From Aquabacterium sp. (GTDB lineage Bacteria > Pseudomonadota > Gammaproteobacteria > Burkholderiales > Burkholderiaceae_C), in contig NZ_JAUSAR010000005.1 of assembly GCF_030652515.1 (NCBI RefSeq), positions 1 through 64,000 on the forward strand: a stretch of DNA of 64,000 bases, read 5' to 3'. The position numbers and the translations under genes were made by a program. Positions 7,598 to 16,382 of the stretch are shown here, in pieces (position 1 is the first letter of the stretch; each line of letters opens with the position of its first letter). Below the pieces are notes generated by a model, which did no database searches, was not told where the DNA came from, and worked only from the letters and a program-made list of their open reading frames with translations.

Positions 7598-10240
7598 TCA
7601 GCTGAAGACACTTGCTGTCTTCAGCTTCGCCTTTTCCCATTCCGCACGGGCTTTCTTGTAGTCCGACTTGATGGCATCGAAATGGGCCAATTCGCTCTTG
7701 ACCATATCGGTGGTGAGCGGCACCTCATGGAAGTCTTCCGAATGGGAGTGTGCGTCGATGTAGCGCGATAGCGCAGCCATCCGATCATGAATGCGCGCCG
7801 CGATCGCTTCATCGAAGTACACATGATTCAGTGTGAACGTGATGTTCTCCCGCCAACGCCTCACCACGTTGTTGAACAACCTCTTCTGGATGAAGTCCTC
7901 GTAGCCGGTGCGCAGACTGCCGCAGGCCTTTTCCAATGCGTCCCGTTGCGGGTCGCCCGCCAATGTCCGCGCCGACTCGAAATGGCCCTTGGCCCGGTCA
8001 TGCGCAGCTCCTTCATAGTGTTCGTGTGGAAAGGCGAGTCGATCGATGGCTCCGGGCGAATTGGCATCATCACGCCATACGGTGCGCCCGGCGAACGCCA
8101 CCCCCTTCTCCTCGGCAGCCGTCGCGAGATAGTTTGTGAACAGGATGTCGTGCGTGAAGACCACTACCTGCCTCCGACTGGCTTCGGTCACCAGCCTCTG
8201 CGCGATTGCCTCCTTACGCAAGTGATCCATCGACGTTACTGGATCATCGAAGACTACGCCCGCACAAGCGCCGTTGAGTTCCACCTCTGTCAGAAAATCG
8301 GCCAGCGCCGCGGCGGTCTGCTCGCCCTCGCTGAGTACTTGCGAAGGATCGACTCCGGTCATCCCGGCGTTGGCAATTTCGATCTTCCGGTCGGTGGTCC
8401 CTGCTTCGCCGGCAAACCTGAATTGCACCGGGAGTGTTAGCCGAAGCGCGGTGCAGTTCTCGGTGAATCGCGCGATGAAACCCTGTGCAACGAGTTCCTT
8501 GGCTAGGGCCTTCTGCTTGCCCGTGACATCGCGCTGGATGGTGGGCAGGCTGCGAAGGCATGCATTCGCTTTCACCACCCATTTCAGATCTTCGACCGCT
8601 TCCGCCACGGCCACGTACTGGCCGGCCAGCAACTGTCGGTCCTTGAGCAGTTGCAACTCCAGAGACAGCGCGTCGATCAATGCCTGAGGATCACTCTGCC
8701 GGAGCTTTCCGTTGTCCTGATCCAGGCGGTCCGCCAGCGCGGACACTCGGTCCGAGACGGCGTCATATGTGAGCAACGACAGCGCCGGACCCGTCTCCGT
8801 TGCCGCCGCATCGCTTAACACGCCGACAACGGTCCGAAAGCCCTCGACGTGCCCGACGATCTCCGCAGCTAGTGCCGCATCGAGTTCTTGCACGGTGCGC
8901 CGCGCGGCACTCTCCTCGCCGAAGAAAGACAGTCCTACCTTGCCAAGCGCAACGCTGTGTGATTTCAGCGCGCGCCTCTTAGCAGCAAGCTGAGCTTCCA
9001 CATCGCTGGTGGCCGTCTGGTAGAACTTGGTCAGACGATCCGCGCTGGCGGCATCCAAGGGTTGTTGGCATAGCACGCATCGAGCGCCATCCGTCTGGGG
9101 CGGAAATGTGGCTCCTGGATACGCTTCCTCGCCAAAGGCAATCGCAGCGGCCAACAGATCCAGCCACGCACGGGTTCCGATAGGTTGAACCGGCTCGCCG
9201 CCGAAACGCGCTGCTGACAGCGCTGCTCCTTGCTCCACCAGCGCGGCTATCCTTGACGCCGCATCAACAATGCCTTGCACGAGCGAGGGTTGGATCTCCT
9301 GCGCCAGGGCGCCGATAGATGCATGAACGGCCTTCAGGTCGACAATGCGTTGTTCGTTCCTCTTGACGATCTCTTTCGGGTCTGTTGTACGCAACTCAAC
9401 CAATTTTTTTTCGATCACCAAGAGCCGGTCTGCTTCGACCTCACCGTATACCGCCAGTTCTTTCAGCCGCTTCAGGTCGGTCTGCGCGGTAAGAGCAGCG
9501 AGCGACGTCGCGACCTCGGATGTGCTGTTCTGAATGCCGTATTTGTCAGCGGCCGGCGTGCGCTGCGCGATCTGGTCTCGGAGTTTGGTCTGCAGGTCGA
9601 TGAACACGGCCACCATCCGCGGGAAGACATCAAACAGATACGGCATGACCTGAAAAGCGTTGCGGCCGTCCAGGTGCACACGTACACAGGTCGAGTCGAA
9701 GACGGCGAAGCCATCGCGCATTCGCTGGCAGGGTTCCTGGTGAACAAAGTCCACGGCCGAACCATCGTCGAATGAGAACTTCGCAGTTGGCGTTGGCTGC
9801 TTGCTCTTCACAATCTTCACATCGCCCAGGATCCCGACGTCCTTCGATCGCGTGAAGCATGCTGACTTCAGCACCCGTGCATAACCGGACTTGCCGGCCC
9901 CATTGGGTCCGTAGATCACCGTGAGCTTTGGACCGAAGCTAAGCGTTTCACCTGCGGCCAGCGCGTTGACGCCCGACACGCCGGTCATTGTCGTCAGGGT
10001 ACTGACCAATGCAGGAACGTTCGGCTGGAATCGAGGAAGCGCCAAGTCCCAAGCAATGCGTACCGCCTCGGGGCCTGCCAGGTTCTGGTCAATCAGAAAC
10101 TCTGAAAAAATCTCATCGAGCACGGTGGCGGGCATGTCAATGTCTTCCACCAACTTGCTCAGCAGGAAATGCTGCCAAGTGGGAAGTGTCTTGCCCCAAG
10201 TTGACAGTGCGTCAAAGATGCTAAACGTTGGCTTTGTCAT
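7598..10240 (-). CDS. RloC/PrrC-like zinc-hook AAA ATPase
   Basis: An 880-residue ABC/SMC-like ATPase of the AAA_13 type that includes PrrC and RloC. It has Walker A IYGPNGAGKS (about residue 110), long coiled coils interrupted by CVLC (about residue 393) as a zinc hook, the signature LSEGEQTAAAL (about 645), Walker B GVVFDDPVTSMD (about 668) and an H-loop VVVFTHD (about 700). The C-terminal 150 residues after the ATPase head are helical with YEDFIQKRLFNNVVRRWREN and a later HSHSEDFHE; RloC carries a tRNA-cutting domain here, but I cannot assign its catalytic triad with confidence. The start at 10,240 has GAGGAA 8 bases upstream. Probably an abortive-infection toxin or DNA-break sensor. Confidence 0.65.
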   Translation of the reverse strand: MTKPTFSIFDALSTWGKTLPTWQHFLLSKLVEDIDMPATVLDEIFSEFLIDQNLAGPEAVRIAWDLALPRFQPNVPALVSTLTTMTGVSGVNALAAGETLSFGPKLTVIYGPNGAGKSGYARVLKSACFTRSKDVGILGDVKIVKSKQPTPTAKFSFDDGSAVDFVHQEPCQRMRDGFAVFDSTCVRVHLDGRNAFQVMPYLFDVFPRMVAVFIDLQTKLRDQIAQRTPAADKYGIQNSTSEVATSLAALTAQTDLKRLKELAVYGEVEADRLLVIEKKLVELRTTDPKEIVKRNEQRIVDLKAVHASIGALAQEIQPSLVQGIVDAASRIAALVEQGAALSAARFGGEPVQPIGTRAWLDLLAAAIAFGEEAYPGATFPPQTDGARCVLCQQPLDAASADRLTKFYQTATSDVEAQLAAKRRALKSHSVALGKVGLSFFGEESAARRTVQELDAALAAEIVGHVEGFRTVVGVLSDAAATETGPALSLLTYDAVSDRVSALADRLDQDNGKLRQSDPQALIDALSLELQLLKDRQLLAGQYVAVAEAVEDLKWVVKANACLRSLPTIQRDVTGKQKALAKELVAQGFIARFTENCTALRLTLPVQFRFAGEAGTTDRKIEIANAGMTGVDPSQVLSEGEQTAAALADFLTEVELNGACAGVVFDDPVTSMDHLRKEAIAQRLVTEASRRQVVVFTHDILFTNYLATAAEEKGVAFAGRTVWRDDANSPGAIDRLAFPHEHYEGAAHDRAKGHFESARTLAGDPQRDALEKACGSLRTGYEDFIQKRLFNNVVRRWRENITFTLNHVYFDEAIAARIHDRMAALSRYIDAHSHSEDFHEVPLTTDMVKSELAHFDAIKSDYKKARAEWEKAKLKTASVFS

Positions 10241-10695
10241 GGTGCTTCAATTCCTCAAACCAAGTGCGCGCAGCCAAGCATCGATCTGTCCGAAGGATCT
10301 GCTGCCACTTGTCAGGGCTGCGTCCCCCGGCGGTATCTTCCACGAATCGACGTCTGGTGTCGGGCCGAAGTTGTGAGTATCTCAGCCCTTTCGCGCTCCT
10401 CTATCGCCTTGGTGTTCACGCGAGTTGCCGATATGTCTGAAAGGCGCCAAGTTGCTGTCGTACGCGTAGGCCTTTAGCGGGGAGTCGATGACGACAACTC
10501 CAAGGTGAGGGTGTACATTCAATGTATCAAAGGCCCGACGAGGTCAAGCAGCACAGCATGCGCCTAAACGACCAGATTGACTGCGGACCCATTGCCGGCT
10601 CAGCCGATTGATGGCGCGGCTCGGGCCGCAAGGCACTGAGTATTTAAGATTGCAGTTCGACCGCAGACGAACCGCGCAGGGACAAGGATATACCA
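10241..10695. promoter_or_regulatory. Divergent intergenic region with inverted repeat
   Basis: About 455 bases separate the two divergent defence transcripts. A perfect inverted repeat TACATT-C-AATGTA is at 10,514-10,526, a possible operator. No small gene is convincing here. The ribosome-binding site of the rightward gene is AAGGA, about 9 bases before 10,696. Promoters for both directions must lie in this stretch but I could not identify a clean -35/-10 pair. Confidence 0.35.
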
Positions 10696-11958
10696 ATGGA
10701 GCGAGCGCTCTGCTATGGCTGTGTCGATGACTCCTACCTCAGCAAAATCATTCGTGATGAAGGAGAAATGTTCGAGTGCGCTGTGTGTGAAGAGTCGGAG
10801 CGAGAAGCCATCACTGTTCAACGCCTCGGCCAGATCATGGAGCCGATCTTGCGTGAGCACTTTGAACTCGGACCGCAGGTCATAAAGTTCGGTGAAGACG
10901 ACAAAGATTGGTGGGAGCAAGACGGGGGTCTCATATCCGAAGCAGTACAGGAAGTTCTGGGACAGTACTTCGACTTCGAGGACGAAATCGTCAATGCGAT
11001 CGTTGACGCCGATGATTACTGGCCGCCTGATGGCGACGAGGCCTACTGGGACAAAGCAAGCTTGTATGTGCCTAGACGTGTGCAAACCGGGCACTACTTT
11101 GCGGAATGGCACAACACTCTCGCGGAATTGAAGCACGGCCGCCGCTTTTTTAGTCCGTCAGCGAGAGCGCTGTTTGAGAAGCTGTTTGATGGAATCGACG
11201 ACCTGCGGGCACGAAGGGGGCGCAAGCGGCTTCCCGTCGCGCGCGTGCTGCCCAAGGGTACGAGCATCTACCGAGCAAGGGTTTGCAACTCAAGGGCAGC
11301 GCTCAAAAGCATGTTCGCGAATCCCATCAACGAGCTTGGACCGCCACCTGCAGAGGCGACACGCCCTGGACGCATGAATGCCGAGGGTGTTGTCGTCTTG
11401 TATGCGGCCAGAGATGCGAAGACCTGTTTGGCCGAGATGCGTCCTGCGCTTGGAAGTGAGGTTGCCATCATCGAGATGAAGACGACGCAGGCATTGCGAG
11501 TCCTGGACTTTGCCCGACTTGATGAAGCACGCTCCGGCAAGGCCCTGAGCTATTTCCAGCCAGACTTCACGGATCAAGTCGAGCGCCGCGCATTCCTGCG
11601 ACGCTTGCACAGCCTTATCTCGCACCCAATCGTACCCGGGCGCGAGGCTGACTACCTCATCACGCAAACGATGGCTGAGTACCTGGCTCATGTGCATGAC
11701 AAACCATTTGACGGCATTCTCTTCTCGTCGGTTCAGCGCGCTGGCGGGGTGAACATCGTCCTCTTTCCAGAAAAGGGGCTTCTCACGAACGAGCCTGCGG
11801 ATGCCTTTCGAGTGAAATACGTTGACAACACCTTTCGGTTGGTATCGACCACCGCGATTAGGTACTCGCACCATAACCTAGAGGTCACCATCGACGGTGA
11901 TGGGGAACCTTGGGTTGATGACGGCCTCGGCCCACCGCCGGACGACGACTGGGAATGA
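10696..11958 (+). CDS. RES-domain protein with HEPN-like N-terminus
   Basis: A 420-residue protein. The N-terminus has two CxxC pairs (LCYGC, ECAVC), a probable zinc ribbon, followed by an acidic helical region resembling the HEPN-type domain that precedes RES in larger members. The RES domain spans about residues 185-370, with the family's key residues visible: Arg in YRAR, Glu in CLAEMRP and Ser in LFSSVQ. RES toxins consume cellular NAD+ (ADP-ribosyltransferase-like fold). Classical RES-Xre pairs have a separate antitoxin; none is adjacent here, so control may reside in the N-terminal domains. It is transcribed away from the STAND/ATPase pair and belongs to the same inserted cassette. Confidence 0.7.
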   Translation: MERALCYGCVDDSYLSKIIRDEGEMFECAVCEESEREAITVQRLGQIMEPILREHFELGPQVIKFGEDDKDWWEQDGGLISEAVQEVLGQYFDFEDEIVNAIVDADDYWPPDGDEAYWDKASLYVPRRVQTGHYFAEWHNTLAELKHGRRFFSPSARALFEKLFDGIDDLRARRGRKRLPVARVLPKGTSIYRARVCNSRAALKSMFANPINELGPPPAEATRPGRMNAEGVVVLYAARDAKTCLAEMRPALGSEVAIIEMKTTQALRVLDFARLDEARSGKALSYFQPDFTDQVERRAFLRRLHSLISHPIVPGREADYLITQTMAEYLAHVHDKPFDGILFSSVQRAGGVNIVLFPEKGLLTNEPADAFRVKYVDNTFRLVSTTAIRYSHHNLEVTIDGDGEPWVDDGLGPPPDDDWE

Positions 11959-12268
11959 AACCAAATCGGGGCTCGAGCGGCAGGTTAGCGCAACTCATCA
12001 GTCTTTCGACGCATGGGCCCGCGCGCCAGCAACCGCTGCTGAACCGCCAGCCCAAAAGGCTCGCTTCAGGCTTGGCAGAGACACCAGAGGCGTTACCACA
12101 TAGCCTCGCTGCAGAGCGTTCGATTGTTGGGCAAGCCCGAACTTCCGCTCAGGGTGGTTCCTGCCCCGTCATGAGCCTGAATGGAGTGTCTGAACGCCAT
12201 TGACAAGCCGACGTTGACAACATGACATCAAGTTGGAAACTGGTTCCAGCAATCTGCTGGAGCCAACC
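11959..12268 (+). promoter_or_regulatory. Right junction of cassette and likely promoter
   Basis: This 310-base gap is the right junction of the inserted cassette. A consensus -35 hexamer TTGACA occurs at about 12,214-12,219 (with another TTGACA about 14 bases upstream), upstream of the SbcC-like gene. That would give the gene its own promoter after separation from its sbcD-like partner. GGAG lies about 8 bases before the ATG at 12,269. No gene is convincing in this stretch. Confidence 0.3.
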
Positions 12269-14776
12269 ATGCAACCACTCAAACTCGTCCTCAAAGGCTT
12301 TCGGGGCATCCGTGCTGGTCTGGGCCAACACCTGCTGACCCTGGACTTCGAGCGCTTGGCTGATGACGCTGAACTGATCGCCATCGCCGGTGCCAACGGG
12401 CGTGGCAAGACCACGCTGATGGACAACATGCACCCCTACCTCACGATGCCGTCGCGCGCGGCCTTGAGCGGCCCGGGTGGCTTTTCTTACTACGACCATG
12501 TCTGCCTGCCCGAGAACGAAAAGCACTTGACCTGGGCCCATGACGGCCGCTGCTACCGCTCCCAGGTGGTGATCCGCCTCAACGGTCGGCGCAAGACGGA
12601 GGCTTACCTCCATGTGCTCAATGACGCGGGCCAATGGTCTCCCGTCCGCCTGGACGATGGCCTGGTGTCCGATGGCAAGGTCGAGACCTACAACCGCTGC
12701 GTTGAAGCCATTTGCGGCAGCGCCGACACCTTTTTCACCTCGGTCTTCTCTGCGCAAGGCAAACGCCAACTCAGCACCTACCGCAACGCCGAGATCAAAA
12801 CGCTGTTGTCCGACCTGCTGGGCCAGGACGAGATCCGGGCCCTGGGTCAGAAAGCCAGCGAGACGGCCAAGTTGCTCAAGGCCGGGCTGCTGGTGATCCG
12901 GCAGGAGTTGACCGGGCTGGACGCCGAGCAGGCGCGCATCGATGCGGGGCAGCAGCGCCTGCGTGACGTCTCGGCTCGCGTACAGCAGGCGCTGGCCGAC
13001 CGACAATCGGCACAGGTAGTGCTGGATGCCGACCGGTCTCGCCATGCCCGCCTGGTGGCCGAGCGCGACCAGTCTCAGGCCACTGATGCCCGGCGTGCGC
13101 AGTTGCTGGCCGAGCGCAAAGCCCTGATCGACACGGGCACACATACCATTAACGCGCTCAAAGCCCAGGATCAAGGCGAAGTGCAGCGGCTTGATCGGCT
13201 TGATCAACGCGTGACGACACGGTTGGCACAAGAGCGCAGCCGGCGCGCCGTTCTGACCGGATCACGCCGTGACTGCCTGGCAACGCTCGAGGTGCAGGAT
13301 GCCGTGCGGCGGGCAGGCTCCCGTTTTCCACTGGCCGAGCAGATGCTGGGCTTGCGTGACGCGAGGATCGCTGCTTGCCGTCAGCGCGTGGCGCAACTGG
13401 CCCATTGCCAGGGGGCTGAGCGGCTGTTGATGCAGAAGCTGGCGAACATCGAGCAGGAAGCGGGCAGGGCGGTGCTCAGGGAGCAGGAGTTGGCCCATCG
13501 CTTCGGCCTGGTGGGCGAGGTCCCTTGCGTTGGCACCGATCTGCAGGGCCAGTGCAAACTGCTGGGCGATGCGCGGGAAGCCCAGGTGCTGATTCCCAGT
13601 GCGAAGGCTCAGATTGCGAGCTTGGCTGCTGACAAGGTCGTTGTGCTGCAAGAGATTGTTGCGATCCGCAAACAGCGCGATGTGCTGTCATCGGCACCGC
13701 AGGCCCTGATCTGGGCCGAGCGCCGCGTGGAGGTGGCCCGAGCCCGGGTGTCTCGGTTTGCGATGCTGGCGGCCAAGTCCGTTCAGATCGACCAAGCGCG
13801 TTCGTCCTTGCTGGGGATTGAGACGGAACTGACGGCCCTCGGCCCCGATCCAGATGGCACCCACAGGACCGAGACGGCCGACGAGCAGTCGGAACGCCAG
13901 CAGATCATGTCGGGACGGCAGCACATCAGCCAACAGTTGGCCCAGCAGGCGCAGCATTACCGGGATGCGCTGGATCGCCTCGATGGCGTGCTGGCGACCT
14001 TGCCCGCACCCTTTGACGCACCACAGTTGGAGGCCGCCGTCCAGGCGCAGACCCGGTCCGCCCTGGCCGTGACGGCTGCGGAGCAGAGCCACTTGGCTGC
14101 CGAGCGAGACGCCCAGACGCTGGTGGGTCTGTCCGAGCAGGCGCAAGCACTGGTGGCCCGGCGGGCGCAAATCGAGGCGCGCATGTCCCGCGTCGAGGAC
14201 AGCCTGGGTGCCTGGAACCTGTTCGCACGCTGCATGAGCAACGATGGCCTGATCGCCCTGGCCATTGATGACGCGGGCCCGGCCTTGTCTGGCCTGGCCA
14301 ATGATCTGCTGCTGGCCTGCTACGGCCCGCGCTTCACGGTGTCCATCCTCACGCTGGTGGAAACCGGCAAGGGCGAGCAGCGCGAAGGCTTCGACATCCT
14401 TGTGCATGACGGCGAGTCGGGTGACAGCAAAAGCGTGGGGCTGATGAGTGGGGGCGAACGGGTCTGGGTCAACGAATGCCTGACCCGTGCTGTGGCGCTC
14501 TACCTGGCGCAGCACTCGGGCCGGTCTTACGACACACTGTTTTCCGACGAGGCCGATGGCGCGCTCGATCCTGAGCGCAAGCGGATGTTCATGGCCATGA
14601 AGCGCGAGGTCTTGCGCCTGGGTGGCTACCGGCGCGAGTTCTACGTGTCGCAGACCCCGGAGTTGACCGCCATGGCCGATGTGGTGATTGATCTGGATGC
14701 GATGGTCGCTGACGGTTCGCTCATTGAGCATGGCGCCAGATCAGAGGATGCCACGGCTAGACAGGAAGCAGCTTAG
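12269..14776 (+). CDS. SbcC/Rad50-like ATPase
   Basis: A protein of about 835 residues with a split ABC ATPase. The N-terminal Walker A is GANGRGKTT (about residue 44), long coiled coils occupy the middle, and the C-terminal half has the signature LMSGGERVWVNE and Walker B DTLFSDEADGALD. The hook region reads VPCVGTDLQGQCKLL, a C-x8-C pair rather than the usual CxxC zinc hook. I chose the ATG at 12,269 (MQPLKLVLKGFRGI, the expected beta strand of SMC-like proteins, with GGAG upstream) over a TTG 12 codons earlier. It is the expected partner of the SbcD-like phosphoesterase at 3696; the pair is interrupted by defence genes. Confidence 0.78.
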   Translation: MQPLKLVLKGFRGIRAGLGQHLLTLDFERLADDAELIAIAGANGRGKTTLMDNMHPYLTMPSRAALSGPGGFSYYDHVCLPENEKHLTWAHDGRCYRSQVVIRLNGRRKTEAYLHVLNDAGQWSPVRLDDGLVSDGKVETYNRCVEAICGSADTFFTSVFSAQGKRQLSTYRNAEIKTLLSDLLGQDEIRALGQKASETAKLLKAGLLVIRQELTGLDAEQARIDAGQQRLRDVSARVQQALADRQSAQVVLDADRSRHARLVAERDQSQATDARRAQLLAERKALIDTGTHTINALKAQDQGEVQRLDRLDQRVTTRLAQERSRRAVLTGSRRDCLATLEVQDAVRRAGSRFPLAEQMLGLRDARIAACRQRVAQLAHCQGAERLLMQKLANIEQEAGRAVLREQELAHRFGLVGEVPCVGTDLQGQCKLLGDAREAQVLIPSAKAQIASLAADKVVVLQEIVAIRKQRDVLSSAPQALIWAERRVEVARARVSRFAMLAAKSVQIDQARSSLLGIETELTALGPDPDGTHRTETADEQSERQQIMSGRQHISQQLAQQAQHYRDALDRLDGVLATLPAPFDAPQLEAAVQAQTRSALAVTAAEQSHLAAERDAQTLVGLSEQAQALVARRAQIEARMSRVEDSLGAWNLFARCMSNDGLIALAIDDAGPALSGLANDLLLACYGPRFTVSILTLVETGKGEQREGFDILVHDGESGDSKSVGLMSGGERVWVNECLTRAVALYLAQHSGRSYDTLFSDEADGALDPERKRMFMAMKREVLRLGGYRREFYVSQTPELTAMADVVIDLDAMVADGSLIEHGARSEDATARQEAA

Positions 14777-14793
14777 CTTGGGCGCACTCATAT

Positions 14794-14871
14794 TCATGAG
14801 TCATGAGTCATGAGCATGGCTTGCTGTGCATCCTGCTGGCAAAGGAAGGGGTGGGGCGACCAACCCTTCCT
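14794..14871. repeat. 7-bp tandem repeat and hairpin between convergent genes
   Basis: TCATGAG is repeated three times in tandem at 14,794-14,814 directly after the SbcC-like stop. AGGAAGGG (14,843-14,850) then pairs with CCCTTCCT (14,864-14,871). The hairpin lies between two convergent genes and could end both transcripts, although neither side has a long T tract. Confidence 0.4.
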
Positions 14872-14883
14872 CGATCGATCACA

Positions 14884-15279
14884 TTACGCAGCCTTGGCCT
14901 TGGCCTGACGCTTCGGCGCTTTGGTTGTTGCTTCCGGCTCAACCGAGACCAGCGGTTTGGTGGCTGTCTTTTCTGGCTTGGCGGCCTTCTTCACAGCGGG
15001 TGCCTTCTTGGCAACCTTGGCCTTCTTCGAGGCTGGCGCTCGGCTCAGTTGGATGGCTTCGACGGCTGCGATGAATTCTTTCCAGCTCAGCTTGACGCCA
15101 TTGGCCGCGCCAACCTTGCCCTTGCACCAGGTGATGCCGGCGCGGGCAATGATGATGTCACCCAGTCTGGCGCCGTCTTCCTTTTCTTCGCGGACTTCAA
15201 TTTCCATCCCGTTGTTCTTGAGTTCGATGTCTGCCTTGATTTCTTTGATTCGCAACTTCATGGGGGTCTGTACTTTCAT
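14884..15279 (-). CDS. Small protein with histone H1-like basic tail
   Basis: A 131-residue protein in two parts. Residues 1-75 look folded (MKLRIKEIKADIELKNNGME, then DIIIARAGITWCKGKVG and LSWKEFIAAVEAIQLSR). Residues 80-131 are an Ala/Lys/Pro-rich tail (KKAKVAKKAPAVKKAAKP and similar), as in H1-like nucleoid proteins. This suggests a DNA- or nucleoid-associated role, but that is inference. Start choice is uncertain: ATG at 15,279 or at 15,261. It begins the leftward-read set of small genes up to 19.0 kb. Confidence 0.6.
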   Translation of the reverse strand: MKVQTPMKLRIKEIKADIELKNNGMEIEVREEKEDGARLGDIIIARAGITWCKGKVGAANGVKLSWKEFIAAVEAIQLSRAPASKKAKVAKKAPAVKKAAKPEKTATKPLVSVEPEATTKAPKRQAKAKAA

Positions 15280-15431
15280 TTTTTGGCCAGAATTGGCGGC
15301 CCGAGGTTAACAAGGAAGACGGACGATCTTCACCGGGTCAACGAGAAAGATGCAGCAGCCAAAGAAAGAGCGCCGACCATGAGGTGCGGCGCTCTGTGAG
15401 GGCGTATGGACTGTTGGTATCTGTCGGTGTG

Positions 15432-15740
15432 TCAATGGCCCTGGTCGAGGTCGTCAAAGACGGGCAGGCCTTCCAAAATGGCCGCATCGCTGTCGAACTT
15501 GAGCCAGACGATCCCTGCCAATCTGGCCACCTCGAAGATCATGGCCATGTCGCTCTCAGCGGGCACCGTGTAGGGCGGCGAGCCCACATAGACGAAACCA
15601 CCATAGTCGTTCGGGTACACGTTGACCGACAGGTCATCATTGGCCAGCTTCTGGCGCGTGGTGGCCGTCAGGTGGCAGATCGACAAGGCAGCCAGAGGCT
15701 CGACTAATTCCAACAGCCTGGTCACGATGATGTTATCCAA
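15432..15740 (-). CDS. Small conserved-type protein, DUF5983-like
   Basis: A 102-residue protein (MDNIIVTRLLELVEPLAALS, then LSICHLTATTRQKLAND and YGGFVYVGSPP). The pattern of an early ICHLT segment followed by a short beta-rich domain resembles DUF5983-type proteins found on mobile elements; this is a tentative match. The start is TTG, supported by AGGAG 8 bases upstream. Function unknown. It lies just downstream of radC on the same strand (60-base gap) and may be cotranscribed. Confidence 0.55.
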   Translation of the reverse strand: MDNIIVTRLLELVEPLAALSICHLTATTRQKLANDDLSVNVYPNDYGGFVYVGSPPYTVPAESDMAMIFEVARLAGIVWLKFDSDAAILEGLPVFDDLDQGH

Positions 15741-15800
15741 GGCGGACTCCTCTTGGCAAGAATGATGGCTGTGCCATGCAGGCTAGGGTGGGCGGACTGA

Positions 15801-16382
15801 TCACAGCAAGCCCCTTTCTGCAAACGACGTGACCCGGTCACCGCCCACGATGAAGTGGTCAAGCACGCGCACGTCAACCAGCATCAAAGATGATTTCAGC
15901 GTCTGGGTCAAGAGCTCGTCTGCCCGGCTAGGGTCTACCTGGCCACTCGGGTGGTTGTGTGCCAACAGCACGGCCGCTGCGTTGCGTGCCAGCGCGCCTT
16001 TGACCACTTCGCGTGGGTAGACCGAGGTCTGGGTCAGTGTGCCCCGAAAGAGCTCTTCGGCCTCGATCAGGACCTGCTGCGAGTCCAGGTACATCACGAG
16101 GAAAACCTCGTGCTGCAATCCGGCGCAGTACAGGCACAACCAGTCTTTCACGGCCCTGGGCGAGGCCATGATGGGCCCCTCCAGCATCTTGGCGCGCAGG
16201 TTGCGCAACAGCAGTTCACGCGCGACGCTGAGCTTGTGGGCCAGGTCGGGCAGCTCCTGATCAACCGCCCGGTATGCGGCCGCTGGGTCGCAGGCACAGG
16301 GCGCATGGGGGGATTCAAGGCGAGTAGGTGCAGCGAGCAGTTCGCTGACCAGTTCGGTGTTGGACATATGAGTGACATTCAC
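15801..16382 (-). CDS. radC: RadC/JAB-type protein
   Basis: About 193 residues ending in a JAB1/MPN metalloprotease-like domain as in Rad[16 protein letters not shown], then [20 protein letters not shown], the metal motif [14 protein letters not shown], and the closing [21 protein letters not shown]. The DNA-binding HhH part of chromosomal RadC is absent, as in the shortened RadC copies of mobile elements. I chose the GTG start at 16,382 because AAGGAG sits 6 bases upstream; an ATG 5 codons later (16,367) is the alternative. Biochemical role of RadC proteins is unsettled. A long structured leader precedes it. Confidence 0.8.
   Translation of the reverse strand: MNVTHMSNTELVSELLAAPTRLESPHAPCACDPAAAYRAVDQELPDLAHKLSVARELLLRNLRAKMLEGPIMASPRAVKDWLCLYCAGLQHEVFLVMYLDSQQVLIEAEELFRGTLTQTSVYPREVVKGALARNAAAVLLAHNHPSGQVDPSRADELLTQTLKSSLMLVDVRVLDHFIVGGDRVTSFAERGLL

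Noticed and set aside
4926-12268. Transposon carrying the defence cassette
   Set aside because: No transposase and no terminal inverted or flanking direct repeats were seen at the junctions.
13688-14731. 347-residue minus-strand frame
   Set aside because: Antisense shadow of the SbcC-like gene.
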